From contig NZ_LYBM01000001.1 of assembly GCF_001707825.1 (NCBI RefSeq), positions 1 to 64,000 of the forward strand: a stretch of DNA of 64,000 nt, in the 5' to 3' direction. Source of the stretch: Veronia pacifica (lineage in GTDB: Bacteria > Pseudomonadota > Gammaproteobacteria > Enterobacterales > Vibrionaceae). The notes below the pieces were generated by a model, which ran no database searches, was not told the DNA's origin, and saw only the letters and a program-made list of their open reading frames with translations. Each line of letters begins with the position of its first letter. The stretch's first letter is position 1. Both the position numbers and the translations under genes were made by a program. Shown here one piece after another: positions 9,742 to 19,584 of this stretch.

Positions 9742-10830
9742 TTACCAAGTCAGCTCTGCGCCTACCAGATAAGTAGTCTCGTCGTCTGTTGCTACATCAG
9801 CATTTACAGATTCGTAAGACGCTGAAACATTGAAGCTGTCTGTGAACTCATACTTGGCAGCCAGTTTAGCAGTTTGCTTATCAGCATTGCCATTATCAAC
9901 CAGAGTCAAGTCAGCGTTATACGTCCACTTGTCAAGTTTGTACTCAGCACCCAGTTCTGTTGTTTTCTCATCAACATCAGAACTGTCGGTATCTACCACT
10001 TTGTAGCTACCACTCAGTGTCAGAGCGTCAAGAACGTATTCAACACCACCTTTCAGACCTGTCTTTGTTACATCATCTTTTTTGTCTTCAGAAGTAGTCA
10101 GAGAAGCGTAACCCGCATCAACAGTAAAACCTGCAACATCAGTTTTTACTGTAAGACCAGTGCCTTTCTGATGTTTTGTAGTATCTGCATTTTTAGCTTC
10201 GTTGTGGCCAACGCTAACTTCAAAATTAGATACATCGAAAGTGGCGCTAACCGCTACTACTCGTGCTTTGTCGGTCTTTGTTACAACGTCTTCAAGCTCG
10301 GTAGTACCAGCTTTAAGTTTTTGCTTAGTAGTCTCGACTGTAGAAGCATCATCGAACGACGTATCCACTGTAACTGTGTCATTGCTAAAAGTGTAGCGGA
10401 TAACGTTTTCACCATCGTTCAGTTCGTCATAATCAATAGCAACTGGGCCAACACCTTCAACCAGGTCAACTTCACCATATTTCAGAACGTGTTCGCCACC
10501 GACCAAAGAAACGCCTATGTAACGACCACCAGCAGCCAGAGAGTCACCACTTTCAAGATCAAATGAAATGCCACCAAGTGCGTCGGTTGTATCGTTGAGC
10601 GCGTGCTTAACTTCAACTTTCAGTGTACCAGTACCCTCGGTTACACTGTTTGTCTCTTTACGAGTGCTCTCAGTTGCATTCTCTTCATAAGAATCAACCA
10701 CTTTATACTCGGCACCAACTTTACCAGACAATGCAACAGTGGTTTTTTCGCTCGTTACGACTTCGTATGCACTTGCGCTTCCTGCGAACAGTGCTGCCGG
10801 GATTGCTACTGCTAATAACTTCTTGTTCAT
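9742..10830 (-). CDS. Outer-membrane porin, OmpU/OmpL-like
   Basis: This 362-residue protein has a signal peptide ending SASA and a mature part made of alternating amphipathic strands, strongly acidic, ending in an aromatic residue (AELTW), as expected for a 16-strand trimeric general porin inserted by the Bam complex. Residues such as GRYIGVSLVGG and YGEVDLVEG fit the gram-negative porin family. Vibrionaceae porins of this kind are often controlled by ToxR or by osmolarity and carbon source; the 590-bp AT-rich upstream region suggests complex control, but I could not assign operators. A perfect terminator follows. Confidence 0.85.
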   Translation of the reverse strand: MNKKLLAVAIPAALFAGSASAYEVVTSEKTTVALSGKVGAEYKVVDSYEENATESTRKETNSVTEGTGTLKVEVKHALNDTTDALGGISFDLESGDSLAAGGRYIGVSLVGGEHVLKYGEVDLVEGVGPVAIDYDELNDGENVIRYTFSNDTVTVDTSFDDASTVETTKQKLKAGTTELEDVVTKTDKARVVAVSATFDVSNFEVSVGHNEAKNADTTKHQKGTGLTVKTDVAGFTVDAGYASLTTSEDKKDDVTKTGLKGGVEYVLDALTLSGSYKVVDTDSSDVDEKTTELGAEYKLDKWTYNADLTLVDNGNADKQTAKLAAKYEFTDSFNVSASYESVNADVATDDETTYLVGAELTW

Positions 10831-11420
10831 AATAAAACGTTCCTGTTTCTATTTTTATCCAATTGGAATGTGTTGCAGGAATAGGTTTATCACTGAGACA
10901 TATGGTTAGCAAACGAGCCTAATGAAATGCAGAGAAGTTAACTTTCGGTAAAAATCACACTTCTAAATTTCATAAGAGTTGTGATACTGGAGGGTGTTTT
11001 TGGAGGAAGATCAAATCAAATGTTAATTTATGACCATTATTTAGAGCAATAACTATTTATCTGTTTATATTTTGAGCTTCAATTGAATTTCTACCGATTT
11101 AAATTCTCAATAGGATCATTAGCAATCAATTAAATAATGCGATTCACATCATGATTACAAACTGAAAACACAAATCGCGTTTCATGTTAAATATCTAGAT
11201 TCATGTCACCAATTGTAACCACTATGTTAAGTATGCATATCGATATAAGCAGACCAGCTCAAAGATATTAGGTTCAAAAATCCGATTTAAAATTAGATTC
11301 AAGTCACACTTAAGCGTATGAACTATAGGGATTATTGAGGGGAAAATAGGCAGTGTTCAACGTGGGCGTTAAACACGGTCGGCATGCATGTTAATTTGAA
11401 TGTTGCTAACTCGCAACAAG
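10831..11420. other. Long AT-rich leader and promoter region of the porin gene
   Basis: There is no ORF of note in these 590 bp. The composition is strongly AT-rich near 11000-11200, typical of H-NS or ToxR-sensitive porin promoters. A hairpin GTGTTCAACG / CGTTAAACAC (11353-11376, one mismatch, loop TGGG) lies downstream of the hybrid kinase stop on the minus strand and may be its terminator, although its T-run is weak. Confidence 0.5.
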
Positions 11421-13727
11421 TCAGTGTGCCCCTGCTGGACGTTTTGTCACAAGATACAGTCGCAATACCCTTTCCAGCTCACCCTTATAGACTGGCTTAG
11501 CGACGTAATCATCCATGCCAGAGAGCAAACACTGTAGACGAAACTCTTCGGTCGCATTTGCTGTTAGCGCAATAATCGGCGTGTGCGTGTTGACAGACTG
11601 ACGCGCCTCATAAGCTCTTATAGCAGATGTGGCGCTGTACCCATCCATGATTGGCATCTGACAATCCATAAATATCAAGTCGTAGTGTTTTTCTTCAAAA
11701 AGCTCACAGGCAATCTGACCATTTGCGGCAAGTTCGACCTCTACCCCGAGACGATGCAGCATTGCTTCAGTCACCTTCTGGTTAATGAGGGTATCTTCTA
11801 CCACCAATACCCTTCCTGTATACCCATTAAAACGGGACGCGTCTTTTACAATGCTGGTATGTATTTGTGTTGTCGATTTTGCAGAGCAGTTATTGAGAAC
11901 TTTGGAGAGTGTGCTCTTTAGCACCTCAGAGTTATACGGTCTTCTTATGTAGCTGGAAAAAAGTGACCGCTCTGGCGATTCAATGTGCGTATCACCAAGT
12001 TTGTTGGTGAGCATAATTAATGGTGGACAGCCGTTATTGAATGTTTGCTGCAATGATTGATTTAATTCTAAGGGAGACATCCCAGGAAACTCTTCATCGA
12101 AAATAATCAAGTCAAAACAGCCTAATGACTGATTCTGATGCAGCCATGCAGTGACTTCATCTTTATTCGAGAAACACACAGCTTGGCACCCTATGGTATT
12201 TAACTGTGTTGTCATAATGCGTATCTCAAGAGGATCAGATGCAATCAATAGTATTCGCTTAGGATTGACGCAGATTGATGTCTGGTTTGTTATTGTTAAA
12301 GGCTTTTCAACAACAGAAAATTCGACGGAAAAAAAGAATCTACTGCCTACACCCAATACACTCTCGACAGCAAGATGACCTCCCATGAGCTCAACGATTT
12401 GACTTGAAATCGCCAGCCCTAAACCTGTTCCACCATGATTTCGGCTAAGGCTCCCATCTGCCTGCTCAAATTTTTCGAAAATAAGCTGCTGTTTACTGCC
12501 AGGAATCCCGATTCCCGTATCTCTCACAGAAAACTGTACTACGTAGGTTCCAGCCTCTTGCTTCAACAAGGAGATATCAATTTCTACGGTTCCTTGCTCT
12601 GTAAACTTGAGCGCATTACCGACCAAATTGATCATTACCTGACGCAACCGTGACGAATCACCCTCTACAAAACGAGAGAGACGGGCATCAACATGGCAGT
12701 TGAAGTTAATTAATTTATTTTTAGCCGGAAGTTTAAACAACCTTTCCAGATCCCGCGCCAGCTCAGACAAGTGAAACTCACGATGTGCCAGCTCAAATTT
12801 ACCCGCTTCAATTTTTGAAAAATCTAATATGTCATTGATCACCTCTAACAGTGATGTCGAGGAGGTCTCTAACATTTCGACAAACTCTGCTTGTTCTTTC
12901 GTGAGGCTGGAGTTTTTCAAAAGCGATGCCATGCCTGTGATCCCATTCATTGGCGTCCGTATTTCATGGCTCATATTGGCGAGAAATTCACTTTTTTTCA
13001 GATTTGCCCGCTCGGCAGACAGCTTTGCCTCAGTAATTTCGCGGTTGTAGGCTCGTACCTTGTCAACACTCTCGTTATACACGCGGTAAAGTACAGCAAG
13101 CTCATGGCCCATTTGACGCAAAGGCACCAGTGCTCTCGCGGGTACATTTTCATCATCAAATCGATTTATTACCTGCGCTAAATTAGTAATTGGCCTTACG
13201 ATTTCCTTATACACAATAAGAAATACGATCCCCGCCAATAAAAGAACAGCTGGCCCCATGAACATTGAAATGAACATGAACCGCTCAGCTAACTGCCCTT
13301 TTATATTCAGTCGGGTAAATTCAAGAGTGAGCTTGCCAAAGTGAACTGTTTCACCAAACTCTTCTCGACTCAAGTCCCATTCAAATCGAATAGGGTTGTG
13401 TGTAGATGACTGTCCTTTGCTGAGGTAAATGCTATTGTATTCTGTAACCGTCAGATGAGAGAGATCGGGTTGCTTCATTAATCCATCAGCCAGAACAGTT
13501 AACAGCTCGTCATCTTTACTCCAGACGCTATTTGCGATTCCTTCAAGGGATGTCTCTTTAATAGATAAGGCCGTCTGTGAGATATCGTTTATCCTTGATC
13601 GATAATCGATATAAAGAACAACAGAACTGATAAGAACAGTGATCAGAGTAGAGATAGCAATAATTCTTGATGCGAGCCGAGTGGCAATACTTGATGACGC
13701 TCTTATTTTTTTGCTCTCTGATGTCAT
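11421..13727 (-). CDS. Hybrid sensor histidine kinase with two receiver domains
   Basis: The protein has 768 residues. Order: membrane helix about 21-42, periplasmic domain about 43-150, second helix about 151-174, HAMP-like linker and short coiled coil (about 175-245), HisKA with ANMSHEIRTPMNG (His 254), ATPase domain (INLVGNALKFTE, DTGIGIP, GTGLGLAIS), a first, divergent receiver (LIIFDEEFPG) and a second, canonical receiver (VLVVEDTLIN, FMDCQMPIMDGY, AKPVY). There is no Hpt domain, so a separate phosphotransfer protein is expected. It is divergent from a periplasmic binding protein gene 88 bp away, which may supply the signal. Confidence 0.9.
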   Translation of the reverse strand: MTSESKKIRASSSIATRLASRIIAISTLITVLISSVVLYIDYRSRINDISQTALSIKETSLEGIANSVWSKDDELLTVLADGLMKQPDLSHLTVTEYNSIYLSKGQSSTHNPIRFEWDLSREEFGETVHFGKLTLEFTRLNIKGQLAERFMFISMFMGPAVLLLAGIVFLIVYKEIVRPITNLAQVINRFDDENVPARALVPLRQMGHELAVLYRVYNESVDKVRAYNREITEAKLSAERANLKKSEFLANMSHEIRTPMNGITGMASLLKNSSLTKEQAEFVEMLETSSTSLLEVINDILDFSKIEAGKFELAHREFHLSELARDLERLFKLPAKNKLINFNCHVDARLSRFVEGDSSRLRQVMINLVGNALKFTEQGTVEIDISLLKQEAGTYVVQFSVRDTGIGIPGSKQQLIFEKFEQADGSLSRNHGGTGLGLAISSQIVELMGGHLAVESVLGVGSRFFFSVEFSVVEKPLTITNQTSICVNPKRILLIASDPLEIRIMTTQLNTIGCQAVCFSNKDEVTAWLHQNQSLGCFDLIIFDEEFPGMSPLELNQSLQQTFNNGCPPLIMLTNKLGDTHIESPERSLFSSYIRRPYNSEVLKSTLSKVLNNCSAKSTTQIHTSIVKDASRFNGYTGRVLVVEDTLINQKVTEAMLHRLGVEVELAANGQIACELFEEKHYDLIFMDCQMPIMDGYSATSAIRAYEARQSVNTHTPIIALTANATEEFRLQCLLSGMDDYVAKPVYKGELERVLRLYLVTKRPAGAH

Positions 13728-13814
13728 GAAAAGACCAATTTACTGATACGCTGTATAAACAATATACATAATCTTGTACATTCGGGCCTGAATAAGTCGA
13801 AAAAAGATAGATAA

Positions 13815-14594
13815 ATGTTAAACCAGTTCATTAATTTAACACTCTATAAATTTAGTTTTCTGGCTTTTTTGTTATCGGCCAGTTTCCCCATTTCTGCATG
13901 GGAAATTGATTATTTTGTCATAAAGGATCAAGCCGAGCCGTTCCAAATTGTTGACGACCGCAGCAGGCACAGCGGTATTGTCAGTGACATCATTCAAGAA
14001 GCTGTTCGCGGCACAGAGCACCGTGTCACCCCCCACGTACTGCCTTTCAAACGCATGCTTGCTTATCTGGAAAATAACAAAAGTAAAAACTGGATAGTCT
14101 ACGGCAGTCCAATATGGGCAGGAATACAATCGTCAAACTTGTCATCAACGCCAATTATGACAGTTCAACACAGCCTACTGACCTATTCTGACAATACCTT
14201 CACTTTTGACGGACCAGATGATCTTGAGAAGAGCCATGTTATTTTGCTTTTTGGCTTTGACTATCCGGGTTTGGAGCGCTTTATCCAGAGCGGGATAATC
14301 AGCCCCATTCATGTAAAAACTTACAAATCGGCCTTTGCGCTGGTAGAGAGCCAGCGCCCGAGACTTGCAGGATTTGTTGAAATGGACATAAGGATTAAAT
14401 ATAACCTGAGAAAAAGCGACAGAAATATAGATGACTTTCGGCTCTACTCGCTCTCTGAAATCGTCCCTGATTACGGTATATATCTTTCCTACTCCCCCAA
14501 CCTGGACAGCGAAATTCAGCAATTCTTTGACATCAAGCTTGCAGAGATGCGATTAAACGGACAACTTGAAAAAATCATCAGCAAATATCGCTAA
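13815..14594 (+). CDS. Periplasmic solute-binding protein, family 3-like
   Basis: This 259-residue protein has a signal peptide (hydrophobic segment to about residue 28, ending SAW) and the fold pattern of SBP_bac_3 proteins: an early FQIVDDRSRHSGIVSDII motif, a hinge region and a C-terminal MRLNGQLEKIISKYR, the usual last helix of amino-acid-binding proteins. No permease or ATPase gene adjoins it, so transport is unlikely. With the hybrid kinase divergently encoded next door, it could be a soluble sensor partner. The ligand is unknown. Confidence 0.75.
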   Translation: MLNQFINLTLYKFSFLAFLLSASFPISAWEIDYFVIKDQAEPFQIVDDRSRHSGIVSDIIQEAVRGTEHRVTPHVLPFKRMLAYLENNKSKNWIVYGSPIWAGIQSSNLSSTPIMTVQHSLLTYSDNTFTFDGPDDLEKSHVILLFGFDYPGLERFIQSGIISPIHVKTYKSAFALVESQRPRLAGFVEMDIRIKYNLRKSDRNIDDFRLYSLSEIVPDYGIYLSYSPNLDSEIQQFFDIKLAEMRLNGQLEKIISKYR

Positions 14595-14695
14595 ACAATA
14601 ATCTGAGCACTTATTTGATGAACTATGTCTGACTCACTCAAACAAATAAAATATACGTTGTCGGTTTCATTCTGTTAATTCCGCGATCATTACAG

Positions 14696-15775
14696 TTAAC
14701 TGGCATCATCCAACACACCGCGTCTAATCTGATCACGCTCAATTGACTCAAACAGCGCCTTAAAATTACCCTCACCAAATCCTTGGTTACCTTTGCGTTG
14801 GATAATTTCAAAAAAGACTGGCCCAATAACTGTGTCAGTGAAAATCTGCAATAACATTCCCTGCTCTGCATTGCCATCGATAAGAATACGGAGCTCCCGA
14901 AGGCTAGCAACAGACTCATTGTGACCACCTACCCGCTGATCGATAGCTTCATAATAGGTGTCAGGTGTGTCCATGAATGATACGCCATATGCGCGAAGTG
15001 CTTTTACCGTGTGATAAATATCGAAGGTCGATAAGGCGATATGCTGGATCCCCTCTCCCTTATATTCTCTGAGATACTCCGCTATTTGCGATTTGTCATC
15101 ACTCGACTCATTAATTGGGATTCGAATCTTGCCACACGGCGCAGTGAGTGCCCGAGACTTTAAGCCCGTCTGCTTCCCTTCAATATCAAAGTATCGAATT
15201 TCCTTAAAGTTAGCGATATCATGGTAAAAGGCAGACCAAGTGTCCATATGGCCTTGTTCAACATTATGTGTGAGATGATCAATGACACACAGGCCAGCTT
15301 CATGCGCTTTCAATCTCGCCCGCCAATCTGGATGGTAGTTGAAATCAACATCGTAAATTTCTTTCTCACCATATCGATCAACGAGGTAAAGGTAAGAACC
15401 ACCAATGCCCATTATTGCTGGAATATGTAATTCCATCGGGCCGCACTTCACTTCTGCTATTGTCGCGCCGTTCGAGAGAGCATGTTCCAGTGCGCTTTGA
15501 GCATCATTTACCCTAAACGCCATCGCATTGACACTGGCCCCGTGCAAAGAAGCGAAGTCTTCAGCCTGCGATTGAGTTTCGCCATTAACAATAAAGTTAA
15601 TGTCCCCCTGTCGAAAAAGCCAAACGGCTTTATGTTTGTGTACCGCTATTTCAGCAAACCCTAAAGATTCAAATAACCGCTTCAATTCGTTGACGCCCTT
15701 TTGGGTGGGTGCCGAGAATTCCACGAATTCGAAACCATCCGTCCCCATAGGGTTATATGCTTTACCATCTGTCAT
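14696..15775 (-). CDS. hppD: 4-hydroxyphenylpyruvate dioxygenase
   Basis: This 359-residue non-haem iron enzyme converts 4-hydroxyphenylpyruvate to homogentisate in tyrosine breakdown; in Vibrio and Shewanella the product can oxidise to pyomelanin. It has two vicinal-oxygen-chelate halves. The iron ligands are visible as His in CVIDHLTHNV, His in QHIALST and Glu in VFFEIIQRKG. The ending GNQGFGEGNFKALFESIE is the family hallmark. ATG 15775 follows a strong AAGGAGG. No homogentisate 1,2-dioxygenase or other tyrosine genes lie next to it in this window, so it stands alone here. Confidence 0.95.
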   Translation of the reverse strand: MTDGKAYNPMGTDGFEFVEFSAPTQKGVNELKRLFESLGFAEIAVHKHKAVWLFRQGDINFIVNGETQSQAEDFASLHGASVNAMAFRVNDAQSALEHALSNGATIAEVKCGPMELHIPAIMGIGGSYLYLVDRYGEKEIYDVDFNYHPDWRARLKAHEAGLCVIDHLTHNVEQGHMDTWSAFYHDIANFKEIRYFDIEGKQTGLKSRALTAPCGKIRIPINESSDDKSQIAEYLREYKGEGIQHIALSTFDIYHTVKALRAYGVSFMDTPDTYYEAIDQRVGGHNESVASLRELRILIDGNAEQGMLLQIFTDTVIGPVFFEIIQRKGNQGFGEGNFKALFESIERDQIRRGVLDDAS

Positions 15776-15999
15776 GTCGTTGCCTCCTTGTCTTAATGAC
15801 GAATAGCAAGGGCAACAACTGACCGCCAGTCTGGAGCATCATTCAAAACACAATTACATGCATATCAAGTGTAACATTTAGTTTACAAATAAGGTATGTT
15901 CGCACATTTACTGAGGATTTGAGGGTGCTGCAGAGGTGACCCGAAGATTGGCTTGATCAGAAGATACAAATAAGGAGGTGAGCAAGAGCTACCGTTGAA

Positions 16000-16392
16000 C
16001 TAATGTGACACTGAGAAGTATTTTTGATAAATGACGGCGAGCTCCTCGGCCTCTAACTCAATACCATTTAAAGCTTCATCCCATTCAACCCCGAGTAAAA
16101 CGTCATCTTTGGCGAGATCAGGGAGCCAAACATTGATGAACTCTTCTAACTCTATTTTCTCAGGCTTGAACGCTCTCCACTCCCCATTACAGTGTTGAGC
16201 TGCATCAGCTTCCGACGTCCAGAAAGGAATCACATCTGTATCCTGATAAAATGCAGAATTGCATAACACCCAGCCGCTCACGGACCACAAACTCCACACG
16301 CTGTGGTATCTGATCGTCGTTTCGACAAAACTCTCTACCGTCGTTCCGCTTTCGTCCAAAACAGACCTCGTTGTTATGTGAACATTCTCCAC
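16000..16392 (-). CDS. DUF2750 family protein
   Basis: This soluble acidic protein of 130 residues has the DUF2750 pattern: RYHSVWSLWSVSGWVLC, PFWTSEADAAQHC, a WRAFKPEKIELEEFINVWLPDL segment split here around the Trp, and GVEWDEALNGIEL. Function is not known for the family. The start is a GTG. It lies 14 bp downstream of a lipoprotein gene on the same strand and is probably co-transcribed. Confidence 0.75.
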   Translation of the reverse strand: MENVHITTRSVLDESGTTVESFVETTIRYHSVWSLWSVSGWVLCNSAFYQDTDVIPFWTSEADAAQHCNGEWRAFKPEKIELEEFINVWLPDLAKDDVLLGVEWDEALNGIELEAEELAVIYQKYFSVSH

Positions 16393-16406
16393 CGCCCTTA
16401 AGACAT

Positions 16407-17087
16407 TTAAATCGGGAAAAATGTCAGAGAAGCAACACTGTGTACCACTTTATTTATAGAACGGTTTGTGCTGTCCGACACCATTGTCGCCATCATATCT
16501 TGAATTAAGATCATCTGACTCAGAACCCGCTCGTAACTCAGGTTAGGTGTCCCGTCTTCTGTGTAGCCATTCGACATGATCATCATCTCACCCTGCTTAG
16601 TCTTCCGGGTGTTTAATAACCAGGCAACTATTTCAAGGTTACGCGCACTGTCATACAGTTTTTGTTGGTCAATCGAGTCAGGAATGAAAAATTCAGAGCG
16701 GTTTTGGTATGTTTTATTTAGCATGCCCGTAATGCCAGCCATCAATGCAAACACACGATCACCACTGAACCCATCAGTAAAGGCAAGTATTAATGCATCA
16801 CTACCATCAGCGCCTCCAAGTTCTTCAAAGCCGCCTTTTCGCTCTATGTCTAAAAGCTGAGTGAGACGGTTTTCAACTGTCATACCCTCTACTTTTGCCA
16901 ACTCGCGGGGATTTCTTTTGTACAGCTTCACTGTAAGTACTTTTGACAGTTCACGTACTCTGTCAACGTGTATGTCAGCGACCATGTCCATATCTGTCTT
17001 CGCCAGATTTTTTACATGAAATCCTTTGTGGCCCGCACAACCAGTGAGAAACATCGTAAAGGCAATCAAGATCAAAAATATACGCAT
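16407..17087 (-). CDS. Conserved lipoprotein of unknown function
   Basis: The 226-residue product starts with a lipoprotein signal peptide (lipobox LTGC, Cys 17), so it is anchored in the outer membrane. The rest is helical and soluble, with a segment GADGSDALILAFTDGFSGD and later helices. It resembles uncharacterised gammaproteobacterial lipoproteins that I cannot tie to a named family. It is followed by the DUF2750 gene. Confidence 0.7.
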   Translation of the reverse strand: MRIFLILIAFTMFLTGCAGHKGFHVKNLAKTDMDMVADIHVDRVRELSKVLTVKLYKRNPRELAKVEGMTVENRLTQLLDIERKGGFEELGGADGSDALILAFTDGFSGDRVFALMAGITGMLNKTYQNRSEFFIPDSIDQQKLYDSARNLEIVAWLLNTRKTKQGEMMIMSNGYTEDGTPNLSYERVLSQMILIQDMMATMVSDSTNRSINKVVHSVASLTFFPI

Positions 17088-17448
17088 TATTTGTTCATTC
17101 CTTTGTCGAAATAAGCGGCAGCCAATGTTAGCGGTTTACCTCAAGTGGCTTTGATTTAGATTTAAGAATTTATAAGAAGTGACAACGGTGTAAATTTACA
17201 ATCGATACTATTTTGAAATTATTCTCATTCAATTTGGTCTCTATCAAAAGGTTTGCCTACACTTTTCAGACTTACAATAAGAGCTCACATATCCCAAAAG
17301 CGCTGGTGTTTCTGCTTAAGAGTCAGTTGCTCTGGAAAATAGGTTGCAGTCGCAGCTTATATCATGATGCATGGATAATATCGGCAAACTCACACTGAGG
17401 GTTATCTTGAGCCTGTTTGGGTAGACCACTTCAAGACATGGACGAACA
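17088..17448. other. Divergent promoter region, no gene seen
   Basis: An AT-rich spacer between the minus-strand lipoprotein gene and the plus-strand DUF445 gene. A 61-codon ORF inside it has no ribosome binding site and looks random. Confidence 0.5.
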
Positions 17449-18159
17449 ATGAACAAAAGCACAATAACTAACCTCATCGCTCTCACCTTATTTGTCACCG
17501 GATTAGTGCTAGACAATAAAATCGCCACATATTGTGGAATTTTTGCACTATCCGGCGCCTTAACCAATTTGCTTGCGGTACATATGCTATTTGAAAAGGT
17601 ACCAGGTCTCTACGGCTCCGGTGTTGTTCAAAACCGTTTCATGGAGATCCGAAACAGCGGAAAAACAATGATTTTAGGTCAGTTTTTTTCATCAGAAAAC
17701 GTCACTAACTACATTAAGGGTAAGACAAAAGAAACGGATGGAATGGGTGAGAAATTGACTGTTGTTATCAACAAGCTGGATTTAGATCCGATGTTTGACT
17801 CTTTTATCACTGCCGGAAAAGAGGGACCTTTGGGCCATCTAATCGCCATGGCTGGCGGGGAGGCGGTTTTGGAGACATTCCGTGAATCTGTTACCGATAC
17901 AATACGCACATCGCTGATTGATTTTGTCCAAAACAAAGATTTTCAGGAGTCTTTAGTACTGAGCCTAACCGAACCAGAAATTGGTGCAGCCGTCGTCAAC
18001 CAAGTCGAGGAGCTGGTAGATAAGAGATTGGAACAGCTTTCACCAGAAGTGATAAAAGAGATCACTCACAAGATTATTCATAACCATCTTGGATGGCTAG
18101 TGGTATGGGGAGGCGTTTTTGGCGGATTTATCGGGATTTTCTCAGGTTTTATCTTATGA
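17449..18159 (+). CDS. DUF445 family membrane protein
   Basis: This 236-residue protein has an N-terminal membrane segment (about 5-45), the DUF445 hallmark GALTNLLAVHMLFEKVPGLY, a helical cytoplasmic middle and a C-terminal membrane helix (WGGVFGGFIGIFSGFIL). Family members such as YheB-type proteins are inner-membrane proteins without a proven function. It is a single gene. Confidence 0.8.
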   Translation: MNKSTITNLIALTLFVTGLVLDNKIATYCGIFALSGALTNLLAVHMLFEKVPGLYGSGVVQNRFMEIRNSGKTMILGQFFSSENVTNYIKGKTKETDGMGEKLTVVINKLDLDPMFDSFITAGKEGPLGHLIAMAGGEAVLETFRESVTDTIRTSLIDFVQNKDFQESLVLSLTEPEIGAAVVNQVEELVDKRLEQLSPEVIKEITHKIIHNHLGWLVVWGGVFGGFIGIFSGFIL

Positions 18160-18251
18160 GGGTGCGAAAAGCAGACCGGCGCTCAAAAAAACCAACATTT
18201 AACGGTGTTTCCTCATACTGATAAGAGCGTTATAAGCCGCTTACTTGAACT

Positions 18252-18992
18252 TTAAGGCTTTCTAGTGAGGCTACAGAAGGACTCGTCGACACTTTCACAG
18301 GGAGAGCCGTTAACATAACGCATGCTAGCTTTGTCTTTTGTTACTGACACCTGAGTAAAACTCACTGTTTTTGCGTCGTCACGATGCATACACACTGAGC
18401 GAAACCCCCTCTCAGGTAAATGGCTTTGATGAAACAGGCATGCATTTTCAGATGATTGATACCGAGACATTATCCTCCGATAAACGGACTGACGAATTGG
18501 CATGACCTCTTTGTACCGAACAGACGATGTAAGCATTGCTTCTTCCGGTATACATTTTCTCACATGCCTCCCGTCCCACCTGAGCGTTAACACCGAGAAT
18601 TCAGACGAGACTGGATCATCGGCAAAAGCTAGCAAACTAAAAGGAGAAAAGGCGTTGTGTTGATGACGCCAGAATGACTGCTCCAGCAAAGATAATGAAG
18701 GGAGTGAAGCCAATGACTTCACGAGAAGCCCTCGACTTAATGCTCCAACTCCAGCCGTTGTTTTTGAGGGGAAGTATTCTGCCTGGTAAAGATTAAGTAA
18801 GCACACGCACACTCCATGCTCATTAACAGATATCCATGTCCCACCGCCTTCAGGATCGACTGGCATTATATGACGGCCATGGGCACCTTTAAATGTATCT
18901 GGAGGGAGTGCAACAGGACGAAGTCTCGATTCATCACGGTTGAAGAAAACCTGATACCCTTGCTCATTGTTCAACCAACTTACTGTACACAC
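18252..18992 (-). CDS. NRDE/TANGO2-family protein
   Basis: The sequence shows the NRDE family motifs in order: CTVSW, FFNRDESRLRP near the N-terminus, then DPEGGGTWISVNEHG and CLLNLY. The family is thought to have an N-terminal-nucleophile hydrolase fold, and eukaryotic TANGO2 is linked to lipid or haem handling. A longer TTG-initiated frame begins at 19013, but GTG 18992 is preceded by AAGGA at good spacing and places Cys at position 2, as in the family, so I prefer 246 residues. The middle and C-terminal parts are less conserved. It is probably monocistronic. Confidence 0.75.
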   Translation of the reverse strand: MCTVSWLNNEQGYQVFFNRDESRLRPVALPPDTFKGAHGRHIMPVDPEGGGTWISVNEHGVCVCLLNLYQAEYFPSKTTAGVGALSRGLLVKSLASLPSLSLLEQSFWRHQHNAFSPFSLLAFADDPVSSEFSVLTLRWDGRHVRKCIPEEAMLTSSVRYKEVMPIRQSVYRRIMSRYQSSENACLFHQSHLPERGFRSVCMHRDDAKTVSFTQVSVTKDKASMRYVNGSPCESVDESFCSLTRKP

Positions 18993-19221
18993 CGCTCGAT
19001 CATCCTTAACCAATCGTTACCCTTATGCTTAATATTTAACCAGATTAACAGCAAACTAGCCGTTATCAAAAAGAGTAAAATACAACAGTCATGCTTAATC
19101 ACGGGTAATGAGGCCAAGAGTCTTACAACAAAAGTCATTATCAAATAAGCTTGTCCACCGCGTAATCCGCCAGATTCCTGTTAAGGTGAAAGTCTTAACA
19201 AGCATTAATGAGGTAAGAATA

Positions 19222-19584
19222 ATGAGCGATGACAAAAGTAACCCCCTGCTTCGTTTACAGCACGAAATGGCTGTGTTTGCCGAAGAAAGGGATTGGGATA
19301 AATTTCATACACCAAAGAACCTGGCGATGGCGTTATCCGGTGAAGTCGGAGAATTGACTGAGCTTTTTCAATGGTTAACGTCAGAGCAATCATTCACTCT
19401 TCATGAACACAACAATGAGGCACTCAGTGATGAGCTAGCGGATATTATGCTCTACTTGTTGCGACTCGCAGACAAATGTAACATTGATATCGAAACAGCC
19501 TGCGACAGAAAAATCGAAAAAAACCGCATCAAGTATCCCATCGAAAAGTGTTACGGCAGCGCGAAAAAGTATGATCAGTTGTAG
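19222..19584 (+). CDS. MazG-like nucleotide pyrophosphohydrolase
   Basis: This 120-residue protein is an all-alpha NTP pyrophosphatase of the MazG/DCTPP1 (RS21-C6) type, which hydrolyses (d)NTPs such as dCTP or modified nucleotides to the monophosphate. The magnesium-binding EExxE/ExxD pattern is visible as GEVGELTELFQW and DELADIMLYLLRLA. A single short domain matches house-cleaning enzymes rather than E. coli MazG, which has two. ATG 19222 lies inside a longer open frame; the upstream codons do not match the family. Confidence 0.88.
   Translation: MSDDKSNPLLRLQHEMAVFAEERDWDKFHTPKNLAMALSGEVGELTELFQWLTSEQSFTLHEHNNEALSDELADIMLYLLRLADKCNIDIETACDRKIEKNRIKYPIEKCYGSAKKYDQL

Noticed and set aside
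9874-10566. 230-codon plus-strand ORF inside the porin gene
   Set aside because: It is the antisense shadow of a convincing porin, with cysteine-rich nonsense composition.
17213-17398. 61-codon ORF upstream of DUF445
   Set aside because: It is in the promoter gap, has no ribosome binding site and looks random.
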